A stretch of DNA of 17,883 bases from Acetofilamentum sp. (GTDB lineage Bacteria; Bacteroidota; Bacteroidia; Bacteroidales; JAFGUD01), in the NCBI GenBank assembly GCA_020722645.1, contig DYKL01000026.1, positions 1 to 17,883 on the forward strand. Direction: 5' to 3'. The notes under the pieces were generated by a model. The model searched no databases. It had not been told where the DNA came from and saw only the letters and a program-made list of their open reading frames with translations. The position numbers and the translations under genes are program-made. Positions 1-7,297 of the stretch are shown here, piece by piece (the first letter of the stretch is position 1; each line of letters starts with the position of its first letter).

Positions 1-54
1 TGAATTATGAATTATGAATTATGAATTATGAATTATGAATTATGAATTATGAAT
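1..54. repeat. 7-bp tandem repeat (TGAATTA)
   Basis: Seven perfect head-to-tail copies of TGAATTA fill positions 1-49, followed by a partial copy to 54. The array touches the window edge, so it may be longer. It codes for nothing convincing. Copy number could vary by replication slippage. Confidence 0.95.
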
Positions 55-166
55 GCAACAATGTAGTAATGAAACGATGAAACAATGTAACAATGCAATA
101 ATGTAACAATGTAGCAATGTAGCAATGTAACAATGTAGCAATGTAACAATGTAGCAATGTAACAAT
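55..166. repeat. 8-bp period tandem repeat (AATGTAAC / AATGTAGC)
   Basis: A degenerate 8-bp periodicity follows directly on the 7-bp array. The left part (55-105) is irregular. From about 100 to 166 the units alternate almost perfectly between AATGTAAC and AATGTAGC. It ends in AACAAT before ordinary AT-rich sequence. No coding or CRISPR-like repeat/spacer structure is present. Confidence 0.9.
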
Positions 167-338
167 AAAGTTCTCAAAATCATTTTGCAAAGATATAAAA
201 GCTTTTTGGTTAAATAACATTAAAGCAGAAAAATGTTTAAAAGACTATAAAGTGTAAGCCCTTTACATTTAACGAACTCGATAGCTTAGATCCCTTCGGG
301 ACAGGCTTGATAACTCAATAACTCGACAAGCTTTTTTC
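167..338. other. gene-free spacer between tandem repeats and ttcA
   Basis: No ORF is supported here. It holds a possible leftward promoter box (188-195), a small hairpin TGTAA/TTACA (253-267), and a TCCC-TTC-GGGA hairpin near 288-300. A stretch of AACTCGATA/AACTCAATAA words (about 272-330) resembles spacers at 1569-1641 and 10174-10234. No clear terminator with a T-tract is seen downstream of ttcA. Confidence 0.6.
188..195 (-). promoter_or_regulatory. possible leftward -7 promoter box
   Basis: The minus strand reads TATCTTTG, matching the Bacteroidetes -7 consensus TAnnTTTG. The same octamer serves the proposed rplU promoter at 17526-17533. Transcription would run left, out of the window and through the tandem repeats. 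The -33 element is poor, so this is tentative. Confidence 0.35.
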
Positions 339-1079
339 TTACTCAGGTAAGAATTTCGGTACAATTTTTTTCATAGATCGGAAAAGGTTTTTTCTGGCAT
401 CAGGGTTTATTTTTGATATTTCTTCTATATGTTTTCTGAATTTTTCACGTTTTGATTGTTCCGCAAACGGACATTTTTGAATTTCTCTGTTAAAATTCAT
501 AATTTCAGCGTATTCAATCAGAAATTTTTCTTCGGTTTCGAGCAAAGGTCTGATAATTTCAAATTTGTTATTGAGCATTCCGACTTTGAAAGGCATTGAG
601 CTTATTTCACCGTTGAAAGCCATATTCAGCAATAAAGTTTCAATGGCATCGTCAAGATGATGACCCAGAGCAAGTTTGTTGAACCCGTTTCTGGTTGTAA
701 ATTTGAACAGTTCTGTTCTGCGATGCCACGAACAAATAAAACATTTGGACATTTTAGTATCTTTGCTGAAATCAACTTCTGTTTCTATGTTCTGAAAATT
801 TATGTTTTTTTCGGAACAGTATTTTTCCATAAATTCCCAATCAACCTTGTAGGGGACATTTTTAACTTTTATATGAACCGCAGTAATTTCAAAATTCAGA
901 TTCATTGCTTTTTTCGAAGCAAATAAAGCGTCAAGTAAAACAAAAGAATCTTTTCCGCCCGATAAACCGACAACTATTTTATCGTCATTTTCAATCAGTT
1001 TTTTTTCGAAAATGGTTTTATTTATTCTTTTTTGTGTATTATGAATTGATTTTTTGTTTTGTTTTGATAAAATCGTCAT
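339..1079 (-). CDS. ttcA: tRNA 2-thiocytidine biosynthesis protein TtcA
   Basis: Likely the PP-loop enzyme that adenylates and thiolates cytidine 32 in certain tRNAs, using an iron-sulfur cluster, in the cytoplasm. From the ATG at 1079 the protein has 246 residues. The ATP-binding motif SGGKDS lies at 40-45, the CFIC pair gives Cys113 and Cys116, and Cys203 sits in KCPFAEQ. These match the three cluster-binding cysteines of the TtcA family. GHHLDDAIETLLLNM (139-153) is also typical. It is somewhat shorter than the E. coli protein (about 311). An in-frame TTG at 1100 would add seven residues, but that codon overlaps a -7 box on the same strand, so I prefer the ATG. TilS and other PP-loop enzymes are less likely because TilS lacks the CxxC pair. 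Confidence 0.9.
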   Translation of the reverse strand: MTILSKQNKKSIHNTQKRINKTIFEKKLIENDDKIVVGLSGGKDSFVLLDALFASKKAMNLNFEITAVHIKVKNVPYKVDWEFMEKYCSEKNINFQNIETEVDFSKDTKMSKCFICSWHRRTELFKFTTRNGFNKLALGHHLDDAIETLLLNMAFNGEISSMPFKVGMLNNKFEIIRPLLETEEKFLIEYAEIMNFNREIQKCPFAEQSKREKFRKHIEEISKINPDARKNLFRSMKKIVPKFLPE

Positions 1080-1097
1080 TGAATTTGTTTGAATTGA

Positions 1098-1105
1098 CAA
1101 AAGTA
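1098..1105 (-). promoter_or_regulatory. -7 promoter box for ttcA
   Basis: The minus strand reads TACTTTTG (TAnnTTTG), 19 bp before the ttcA ATG, implying a very short leader. The -33 region is only T-rich. It lies back to back with a plus-strand box at 1119-1126. Confidence 0.4.
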
Positions 1106-1118
1106 TCGGATTTTCTTT

Positions 1119-1126
1119 TAAATTTG
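1119..1126 (+). promoter_or_regulatory. -7 promoter box for the 1152 membrane protein gene
   Basis: The plus strand reads TAAATTTG (TAnnTTTG). A TTG at 1094-1096 lies 22 bp upstream, within the spacing usual for Bacteroidetes promoters. The start codon follows 26 bp later. Confidence 0.45.
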
Positions 1127-1151
1127 TCAGAAAATTTTTAAAAATTAAATT

Positions 1152-1517
1152 ATGGATAATATTGAATTTGAAAACACTGACTTAAAAAATGAATTGTTAA
1201 ACGACGGTGTGGAATTTGTACAAAATATGGCAGAAGAGTCTTCAAATACAGAACCTGTTGTACAGAGCGGTAAAAAACGAGTAAGCTTTATTTTGCTTGG
1301 TATAGGCATTGTTGCTTTTATAAGCAGTTTCTTTTTTCATAATGCCGTAAAATACATTACAATGTTTGTTGCTCTTTTGTTAAGTTATTATATCTTTTTT
1401 GAAAAAAACAAAGAAAAAACCAGTTATAAATTCGATAAACTTTCAAGGATAATTGCAATTGTATTACTTTCGATAACAATAATTACAACTTTTTTATTTA
1501 AATATAATGTTCTTTAA
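1152..1517 (+). CDS. small three-helix membrane protein, function unknown
   Basis: I do not recognise the family. The 121-residue product has an acidic, soluble N-terminus (about 1-42), then three likely membrane helices at about 44-64, 67-86 and 97-118. Short Lys-rich turns separate them (KNKEKTSYKFDK between helices 2 and 3). The first 30 residues resemble no signal peptide, so the N-terminus is probably cytoplasmic. The ATG lies just downstream of a promoter-like box. The gene precedes a DUF202 membrane protein gene on the same strand, but a 125-bp repeat-rich spacer separates them, so a shared operon is uncertain. Confidence 0.75.
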   Translation: MDNIEFENTDLKNELLNDGVEFVQNMAEESSNTEPVVQSGKKRVSFILLGIGIVAFISSFFFHNAVKYITMFVALLLSYYIFFEKNKEKTSYKFDKLSRIIAIVLLSITIITTFLFKYNVL

Positions 1518-1568
1518 TTTAGTAATCAAGTATTCGAGTTGATAGTTGTGTAGTTCTTCGTACTCAAC

Positions 1569-1641
1569 AAACTCAATAACTTGATAAACTTGATAAACTC
1601 AATAACTTGATAAACTTGATAAACTCGACAAACTCATCAAC
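1569..1641. repeat. 26-bp tandem repeat, two perfect copies plus a degenerate third
   Basis: Positions 1569-1594 and 1595-1620 are identical 26-mers built from words such as AACTCAATAA and CTTGATAAA. A diverged partial copy runs to 1641 and ends at the start codon of the next gene. Similar word composition recurs at about 272-330 and at 10174-10234. Confidence 0.85.
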
Positions 1642-1642
1642 A

Positions 1643-1912
1643 ATGAACAAAGAAAATTTAATATTAAGAGATGTTCTTGCCATTGAACGAACAAAATTGG
1701 CAAATGAACGTACTTTTTTGGCATATTTCAGAACTGCAGTTGTTTTTTTTGCAAGTGGAATTGGTATAATTAGCATTCATTTTTTCAAAAAAATAGATTA
1801 TATCGGCTACGGTTTGGTTTTTTTGTCGCCTTTTGTACTTTTTTGGGGTATTTACAGGTTTGTGAAAGTGAAAAAAAGTATATCGCGTTATTATATTGGT
1901 CAAAAAGAATAA
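1643..1912 (+). CDS. DUF202 family membrane protein (YidH-like)
   Basis: A small inner-membrane protein of 89 residues from the ATG at 1643. The N-terminal stretch LAIERTKLANERTFLAYFRTA (about 12-32) is the hallmark of DUF202/YidH proteins, whose function is unknown. Three hydrophobic segments follow at about 30-46, 53-70 and perhaps a merged C-terminal one, then a basic tail. An ATG at 1607 is in frame but would translate the 26-bp repeat array (INSTNSST), so I choose the later start. Confidence 0.82.
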   Translation: MNKENLILRDVLAIERTKLANERTFLAYFRTAVVFFASGIGIISIHFFKKIDYIGYGLVFLSPFVLFWGIYRFVKVKKSISRYYIGQKE

Positions 1913-1933
1913 CACATTATTTAAAAATAATTT

Positions 1934-1941
1934 TATATTTG
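1934..1941 (+). promoter_or_regulatory. -7 promoter box for the T9SS cargo gene
   Basis: TATATTTG matches TAnnTTTG and lies 32 bp before the ATG at 1973. No good -33 TTTG is found at the right distance. It may drive the four-gene run to 7162. Confidence 0.4.
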
Positions 1942-1972
1942 TTAAATTATTTCTCTTTTAAATATTTTCACT

Positions 1973-4906
1973 ATGAAAAAAGTATCAATCTTAATATTTT
2001 TAGCAATTTTTGCTATAAATGTTTTCGGACAGTGGCAGGCTTTTAACTGGTTGATAGGCGATTACAATATGTCTTTTAATCAGCCACAAAGTTTAGATGA
2101 ACAATTCCCTTTGGTAGATATAAGTGGATATTCAATTAATACGAACAATAGCACATTATCAGATACAAACGGTAATTTAATTGTTTATTCAAAGGGCAAT
2201 TATGTTTATAATGAAGGAGGTAATCCTGTAAACTTTTTATACCCACCGGTAACAAATCAACCATGTATATTATTGGGGGACACATCATATCTTTCATCTG
2301 AATATATCAGAGATATATTTTATTTATCATTATATCCTGATTTTTATTATTATGATTTGAATTTATCATACTATGAAAATTTTTTAAATATTAGTTCAAA
2401 AATGGCAGTTTACAAAGAAGATTTTTTTGTTAATAAAACATTTGTTATGCTTCACGGTTTAAATACAGATAGATTTTTATTATTTTCAAAAAATGAAGAT
2501 GGATTAGATTCAATATACGTTCCAGACCAACCAACTTATGGTAGTATTTTCGGCGAAGATTATGATTCAGGTTTTATGAAATTTTCAACTTCGGGTTCAT
2601 TTTTAGCGGTAACTTCTCCTGATATGAATGATTTAAGAATATATAGCTTTAACGTATTAAACAACACTATGAGTAGCATTTACGTTGATGATACATCTGA
2701 AATTGCTTTTAATGCTATCGAATTTGCTGCCAGAGACGAAAATATTTTATATGCTGCCGATGATTATAATATTTATCAAATTATTTGTCAAAGTGCTATA
2801 ATTGGAGATACAATGCAAATAATTGGTACATCTGCAAATCAAATTACTAATATGCATATTGCCCCTGACGGGAAAATATATGTTGCAAAACAAGGTTCTG
2901 ATTATCTGGGTGTTATTCATAATCCTGAAAGAATTGGATTTGAAGCTGTATATGACGATTATGCTGTTTATCTTCCAAATCCTAACGGTACTTTATCTGC
3001 TTTCCCTGCAAATTATTTTAAAAATATACCAATTATTACATGGTGGTCTTCAAATGCTACAATAACAAATGAAACAGAGGTTTATTTCAACGCATTTACT
3101 TCCTACAATGCAGATTCAGTAGTGTGGTATTTCAGTGATACTCAAACAAGTTCTCAAAATGAAACTCACATTTTTCAAAATTCCGGGATTTTTGATGTAA
3201 CTGCATACATTTATTCTTCTGATGCAAATGCTCTATGGGATTCGGTTGCTATTACAAAAAAAGTAACAGTTAATCCAAAGATAATTGCAAATATAACTCC
3301 TGATTATGTAATGCTATGCGATACGTTTTCTTACGTTAATCTTTCGGTTGATTATGATGAAAATGATTTTAATATATACTGGGGAGCTGAAAACGACATC
3401 TATTATACCGATATGTACGGAAGTGATATAAATGTGAATTTACCCGACAAATATTGGGTGGATATCTATGACTTATCGTGGAACCATATCGCCTCTGATA
3501 CTGTAATTGTTGATTATGAAAAATGTAATGATTTGACTTTGGAAATAGTTGCTAATCAGATTTCGGCTTGTAACAACAACGTCGGTTTTGAGTTTTCAGC
3601 TCAGATTACTAATAATTCAACATATTGTTCCTTCGATGAACAGGATTTTTACTATATTTGGGATTTAGGAAAGGTTTATAGTCAGGCTGATGTTGGATTG
3701 ACAAGTATAAACTATGTTTTTGAAGAAAGTGGTATTTATCCTATAACTTTATATATGTTTGATTCTAAAGGCTGTGAACATATTGCTAAGTTAGAAGTAA
3801 ACACAAACAGTGTTAATTCAGACACTTTAAAAATTGTGATACCTGAACTTTCAGACGATGAAATAACAATAAATTTGGCTCAATACGGTTTATACGATAA
3901 GAAATTTTTTGATAACAGCTATTTTATTTCTAATCCTGACAGACCTATTGATTATTTTGAAACTTTTTATGATACTTTGAGTATTCCTGCCGGCACAATA
4001 AACAACTTTTTGGAATCAGATGACTTCTATTTATATCTAAATGCCGCTTATTATGGCGATTTTTTAATTGAATTAATATCTCCTTCAGGTGAAAGTGATA
4101 CCGTTTGCGACGTTTGTATAGATTATACTGATTACAGCTATCTTTTAGGTCATCCAACTTATTATTACGACACCAATAACCTTTCTGTTTGCCATTCATA
4201 TTTTTTTGCTGATAACTCTAATCCAATAAGCTATCCAAATGCCGTATATGCACTGAATATTTATTATTCGCCTGATAAACATCTGTTTAGAAATACAGAT
4301 TATCCGTTTTACTATGCTCCTATGGATTTTTATGAATTTAAAGACATTGGAAATTTAGTCGGACGTCAAATAAGCGGTAATTGGACTTTGGCTTTTCACG
4401 GATGGGGCGGTAACGGAAGAATAAAATCTTGGGGATTGATTTTTATAAATGAATATTATGAATCCATAACCGCTCCGGTTGCAATTAGTTGTTCAGATCA
4501 AAACGGAAACCATTACGCAGCCGTTGATAGTGTTTTGACTATTAGTCATACCGGTGAAAATGATTATACATTAGATTGTATATTTGAATACGAATCAGGT
4601 TGTAATTTAACAAAGGTAATTTTTGTTGATGTGCCCGATGCCCCTTATAATCCTATTCCGAACTCTTTTACACCTAACGGAGATGGAATTAATGACTTTT
4701 GGCAACCGATTGAATACGTGGTATCTGCTGATATATACATAATTGACAAAAACGGACAAATAGTTATTCAATACAGAAATGAGGATTTTCCAGGCGGTTG
4801 GGACGGAACCGTCAATGACAAGTCAATTCCTTCTGATTCATACTGGTACTTAATTTTTTACGATGCAGGAGGATCCGATAAGGGAGTAATTACTATAATC
4901 AGATAA
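1973..4906 (+). CDS. T9SS-secreted multidomain protein with gliding-motility-type C-terminal domain
   Basis: A large secreted, probably surface-attached protein of 977 residues. Residues 1-19 form a signal peptide ending before QWQAFNW. About 20-350 looks like a beta-propeller: the stretch DGKIYVAKQGSDYLGVIHNP is typical of propellers in such proteins. PKD-like Ig folds lie at about 355-433 and 523-610. About 670-830 resembles the proprotein convertase P-domain (GDFLIELISPSG; SGNWTLAFHGWGGNGRIKSWGL). Residues about 893-977 are a type B T9SS sorting domain (NSFTPNGDGINDFW to the end), which directs export across the outer membrane. There is no catalytic domain I can name, so an adhesive or structural role is the likely guess. 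It lies 18 bp upstream of a PorP/SprF gene, the usual pairing for SprB-like cargo. Confidence 0.9.
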   Translation: MKKVSILIFLAIFAINVFGQWQAFNWLIGDYNMSFNQPQSLDEQFPLVDISGYSINTNNSTLSDTNGNLIVYSKGNYVYNEGGNPVNFLYPPVTNQPCILLGDTSYLSSEYIRDIFYLSLYPDFYYYDLNLSYYENFLNISSKMAVYKEDFFVNKTFVMLHGLNTDRFLLFSKNEDGLDSIYVPDQPTYGSIFGEDYDSGFMKFSTSGSFLAVTSPDMNDLRIYSFNVLNNTMSSIYVDDTSEIAFNAIEFAARDENILYAADDYNIYQIICQSAIIGDTMQIIGTSANQITNMHIAPDGKIYVAKQGSDYLGVIHNPERIGFEAVYDDYAVYLPNPNGTLSAFPANYFKNIPIITWWSSNATITNETEVYFNAFTSYNADSVVWYFSDTQTSSQNETHIFQNSGIFDVTAYIYSSDANALWDSVAITKKVTVNPKIIANITPDYVMLCDTFSYVNLSVDYDENDFNIYWGAENDIYYTDMYGSDINVNLPDKYWVDIYDLSWNHIASDTVIVDYEKCNDLTLEIVANQISACNNNVGFEFSAQITNNSTYCSFDEQDFYYIWDLGKVYSQADVGLTSINYVFEESGIYPITLYMFDSKGCEHIAKLEVNTNSVNSDTLKIVIPELSDDEITINLAQYGLYDKKFFDNSYFISNPDRPIDYFETFYDTLSIPAGTINNFLESDDFYLYLNAAYYGDFLIELISPSGESDTVCDVCIDYTDYSYLLGHPTYYYDTNNLSVCHSYFFADNSNPISYPNAVYALNIYYSPDKHLFRNTDYPFYYAPMDFYEFKDIGNLVGRQISGNWTLAFHGWGGNGRIKSWGLIFINEYYESITAPVAISCSDQNGNHYAAVDSVLTISHTGENDYTLDCIFEYESGCNLTKVIFVDVPDAPYNPIPNSFTPNGDGINDFWQPIEYVVSADIYIIDKNGQIVIQYRNEDFPGGWDGTVNDKSIPSDSYWYLIFYDAGGSDKGVITIIR

Positions 4907-4924
4907 TCAATAAAAACAAATAAA

Positions 4925-5857
4925 ATGAAAAAATTATTAACCGTATTTGTTGTCTTAGTCATTGGTTTTTATGCTTTTTCGCAGGATTTGCCATTTATGA
5001 AAAATTACCTGTTCGATCAAACTCTTCTTAATCCTGCTATTGGTGCAAGATACGATTTTATGACCGTAAAACTGACAGGCTCTGAACAATGGACTAAATT
5101 GCCCGAAAATCCGCAAATGCAAACTCTTTCGTTCAATATGAAATTTAAAAACAAAATGGGCTTTAATGCCGCACTTATGAACGAAAAATACGGAGTAGTT
5201 AAAAACCCCGGACTTAAATTATCATACTTCTACTACACAAAACTCAGCACTAAAGGAGATTTTATCAGCTTCGGAATTTCTTTTTCCGGTTTTCAGTACT
5301 CATTTAGCTCTGCCAATTTAAGCACAGAAGTGCCTGATCCCGCAATAACAAATCAAAATATGAGCGGTTTTTTCCCAAATGCTTCTATTGGCGTTTTTTA
5401 CAAAAAAAATGTAATTTCTCTCGGTTTTTCAGCTGGAAATTTAATTCCATACAAACCTAATCTTTTTAATAACGAACAAGAACCTACAAAAACCAGAACA
5501 TACTTTTTTTACGGCGACTATCAGTTCAAAAACGAAATTAATACTTTTGCGGTTGTCCCATCTGTATTATTTATGGTTGATGAGCGTTTACAACGACAGA
5601 TAAATCTTAATGCAAAAATGATTTTCAGCAATGCCGTTTGGATTGGTATTTCGTATCGTGATGCCATAACTACAAGCGAATATGCAATACACAATGTTTT
5701 GGCAATGGTTGGTTTTAATTTTTTCAAACGTCTTAATATTGGTTTTGGTTACGATTTTGGGCTGTTTTCTATAAGAACACTGTTAGGAGGTTCGCGTAGT
5801 GTTCTAATCGGATATAACTTTATAAAAATTGACAAGGACGTGCCGATGTATTTTTAA
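4925..5857 (+). CDS. PorP/SprF family type IX secretion outer-membrane protein
   Basis: A 310-residue protein with a signal peptide (about 1-19, cut before QDLPFMKNY) and the PorP/SprF signature YLFDQTLLNPAIGAR near the N-terminus. The rest alternates beta strands and ends in an aromatic Phe, as outer-membrane barrels do. Family members are T9SS components or partners needed to export or anchor a specific type B cargo protein, usually encoded next door. Here the cargo gene ends 18 bp upstream, so the two are very probably an operon and a functional pair. Confidence 0.9.
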   Translation: MKKLLTVFVVLVIGFYAFSQDLPFMKNYLFDQTLLNPAIGARYDFMTVKLTGSEQWTKLPENPQMQTLSFNMKFKNKMGFNAALMNEKYGVVKNPGLKLSYFYYTKLSTKGDFISFGISFSGFQYSFSSANLSTEVPDPAITNQNMSGFFPNASIGVFYKKNVISLGFSAGNLIPYKPNLFNNEQEPTKTRTYFFYGDYQFKNEINTFAVVPSVLFMVDERLQRQINLNAKMIFSNAVWIGISYRDAITTSEYAIHNVLAMVGFNFFKRLNIGFGYDFGLFSIRTLLGGSRSVLIGYNFIKIDKDVPMYF

Positions 5858-5867
5858 AACTTTTTTT

Positions 5868-6575
5868 ATGGTCAGCAAAGATATGAAAATGGCAGATTTG
5901 GTACATCAAAACTACCATATTTTGCCAATTATCAACCGGTTTGATATACGTTTAGGTTTTGGCGATAAAACAATTTCCCAAATTTGTGAGGAAAAGTCTG
6001 TTGAAACAGATTTTTTTATCGAAGTTGTAAATGTTTTTCTTAATGATGAATATTTCCCGAAAGAAAATCTGCAAAAGTTTTCTGTCGAAAGCATTCTGGA
6101 TTATCTGAAAAAATCGCACGATTATTTTCTAAATGTAAAACTTGAAAGTATCGAAAAAAAAATTAATGCACTTATTGACATCTGCTGTAAAGATAATACC
6201 TCAAAAGTTGAACTGATACGTAATTTTTTTATTGAATATAAAAATGAACTTATAGAACACATCAAGTATGAAGATGAAATTATTTTTCCTTATGTAAATA
6301 CGGTTATAAAAGCTGATATAAAAGCCGAAAAATTAGAAAACAATGAATTCAGAATTAATTATTACCTCGAAAATCATACAGATATTGAAGAGAAACTATT
6401 CGATTTAAAAAATCTGATAATTAAATATTTACAGCTACCCAAAGAAGTTGAAATAAGCAACGAGATTCTTTTTGAGTTGTTCGATTTGGAAAAAGATTTG
6501 CAGAATCATCAGAATTTTGAAGAAAAAGTACTGGTTCCGCTTGTTTTGAAAATGGAAGATAAGTTGAAAATATAA
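5868..6575 (+). CDS. hemerythrin-like di-iron protein, RIC/YtfE/ScdA-like
   Basis: A cytoplasmic protein of 235 residues from the ATG at 5868. The N-terminal 10-75 resembles the ScdA/DUF542 domain (LVHQNYHILPIINRFDIRLGFGDK) but has no Cys-Cys pair. The C-terminal four-helix region keeps a full set of likely iron ligands: His84, His131, Glu135, His170, His214 and Glu218, in the order and spacing of YtfE. The YtfE/RIC family handles nitrosative and oxidative damage to iron-sulfur clusters. Whether this Bacteroidetes variant repairs clusters or senses NO or oxygen is inference. An upstream in-frame ATG at 5829 overlaps porP and is unlikely. The gene begins 11 bp after porP and ends 12 bp before the LuxR gene, suggesting co-transcription. 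Confidence 0.82.
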   Translation: MVSKDMKMADLVHQNYHILPIINRFDIRLGFGDKTISQICEEKSVETDFFIEVVNVFLNDEYFPKENLQKFSVESILDYLKKSHDYFLNVKLESIEKKINALIDICCKDNTSKVELIRNFFIEYKNELIEHIKYEDEIIFPYVNTVIKADIKAEKLENNEFRINYYLENHTDIEEKLFDLKNLIIKYLQLPKEVEISNEILFELFDLEKDLQNHQNFEEKVLVPLVLKMEDKLKI

Positions 6576-6586
6576 ATTAAGCATAT

Positions 6587-7162
6587 ATGGAGTCGCAAAA
6601 AGTTATAATTTATACCGCAAGTTATATGCTTAATAAAGGGATATCTGCCATTTTGAAAGAAATGAACCTTGATGTTGATTTTCGTAGGGCATATTCAGAA
6701 AACGAACTTCTACAGGCTTTAAAAACAGAATATTACGATTATTTTATAACAAACGGCAAAATTATTTACTCTCTGACAAAACAACAACAATTGAACTTGT
6801 TGAACAAAACCCAAATAATTCTGATTGGCAAAGAAGATTGCAGTTTTGCTCCAAATCTGAAAATTATTAAAAGAATTTCTTCATCAGAAACAAAAGATGA
6901 AATATACCTTGATTTTATTGAAATTTTCAAAGAAAAAACTGGTATTCAGGATAACAACGAAATAAGCGAACGTGAAAAGGATATTATTAAACTTGTGGCA
7001 CTGGGAATGACTAACAAGGAAATTGCTGATAAATTGTTTTTAAGCATTCATACTGTTGTAACTCATCGCAAAAATATTTCAAATAAACTTGGGATAAAAA
7101 CAATTTCCGGATTGACAATTTATGCTGTTTTAAATGGCTTGATTGATTTACCGGCAAATTAA
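6587..7162 (+). CDS. LuxR-type regulator with degenerate receiver-like domain
   Basis: A 191-residue DNA-binding protein. About residues 124-185 form a LuxR/NarL helix-turn-helix (ISEREKDIIKLVALGMTNKEIADKLFLSIHTVVTHRKNI holds the recognition helix). Residues 1-115 have the length and pattern of a response-regulator receiver, but the acidic pocket is absent. The first strand reads VIIYTAS, with no paired acids, and the phosphorylation site falls on ITNGK (Thr55-Asn56), with no Asp. Control by phosphorylation is therefore unlikely. It sits 12 bp after the hemerythrin gene, which suggests that the di-iron protein is its sensor partner or its target. That link is inference. Confidence 0.85.
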   Translation: MESQKVIIYTASYMLNKGISAILKEMNLDVDFRRAYSENELLQALKTEYYDYFITNGKIIYSLTKQQQLNLLNKTQIILIGKEDCSFAPNLKIIKRISSSETKDEIYLDFIEIFKEKTGIQDNNEISEREKDIIKLVALGMTNKEIADKLFLSIHTVVTHRKNISNKLGIKTISGLTIYAVLNGLIDLPAN

Positions 7163-7191
7163 AAGGTTTTATGTCAAAACAAGATTAGTTC

Positions 7192-7288
7192 TTGGTTTAA
7201 AACCGTTGAAATTTTAGGTATAGACACCTGAAACGTTGGTAATGCAAGCCTTTGTCGGTGCCCCCACCTGCAAACAAGTTTAAACCAA
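7192..7288 (+). repeat. 97-bp inverted-terminal repeat element, copy A
   Basis: The ends TTGGTTTAAA (7192-7201) and TTTAAACCAA (7279-7288) are perfect inverted repeats. The interior aligns along its whole length with the reverse complement of 17615-17725. It lies 30 bp past the LuxR stop and 9 bp past the phosphatase stop, between convergent genes. An internal GGTG-CCCC-CACC hairpin is present (about 7257-7268). No coding potential. Confidence 0.85.
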
Positions 7289-7297
7289 TATCCAGGA

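Noticed and set aside
55..166. CRISPR-like array in the 8-bp repeats
   Set aside because: The repeats are contiguous with no spacers, the unit is too short, and no cas genes are nearby.
657..926. Plus-strand ORF of 89 codons inside ttcA
   Set aside because: Antisense shadow of a well-supported gene, and its composition is not protein-like.
1607..1642. DUF202 protein start at 1607
   Set aside because: The added residues are translated from the 26-bp tandem repeat.
5829..5867. N-terminal extension of the hemerythrin protein (MTRTCRCIFKTFF)
   Set aside because: It overlaps the end of porP and does not resemble the family. The ATG at 5868 gives a ligand spacing like YtfE.
7192..7288. Copy A read as a plain intrinsic terminator
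   Set aside because: A terminator may be one of its roles, but homology to copy B along the whole length, far from any gene end, shows it is a dispersed element.
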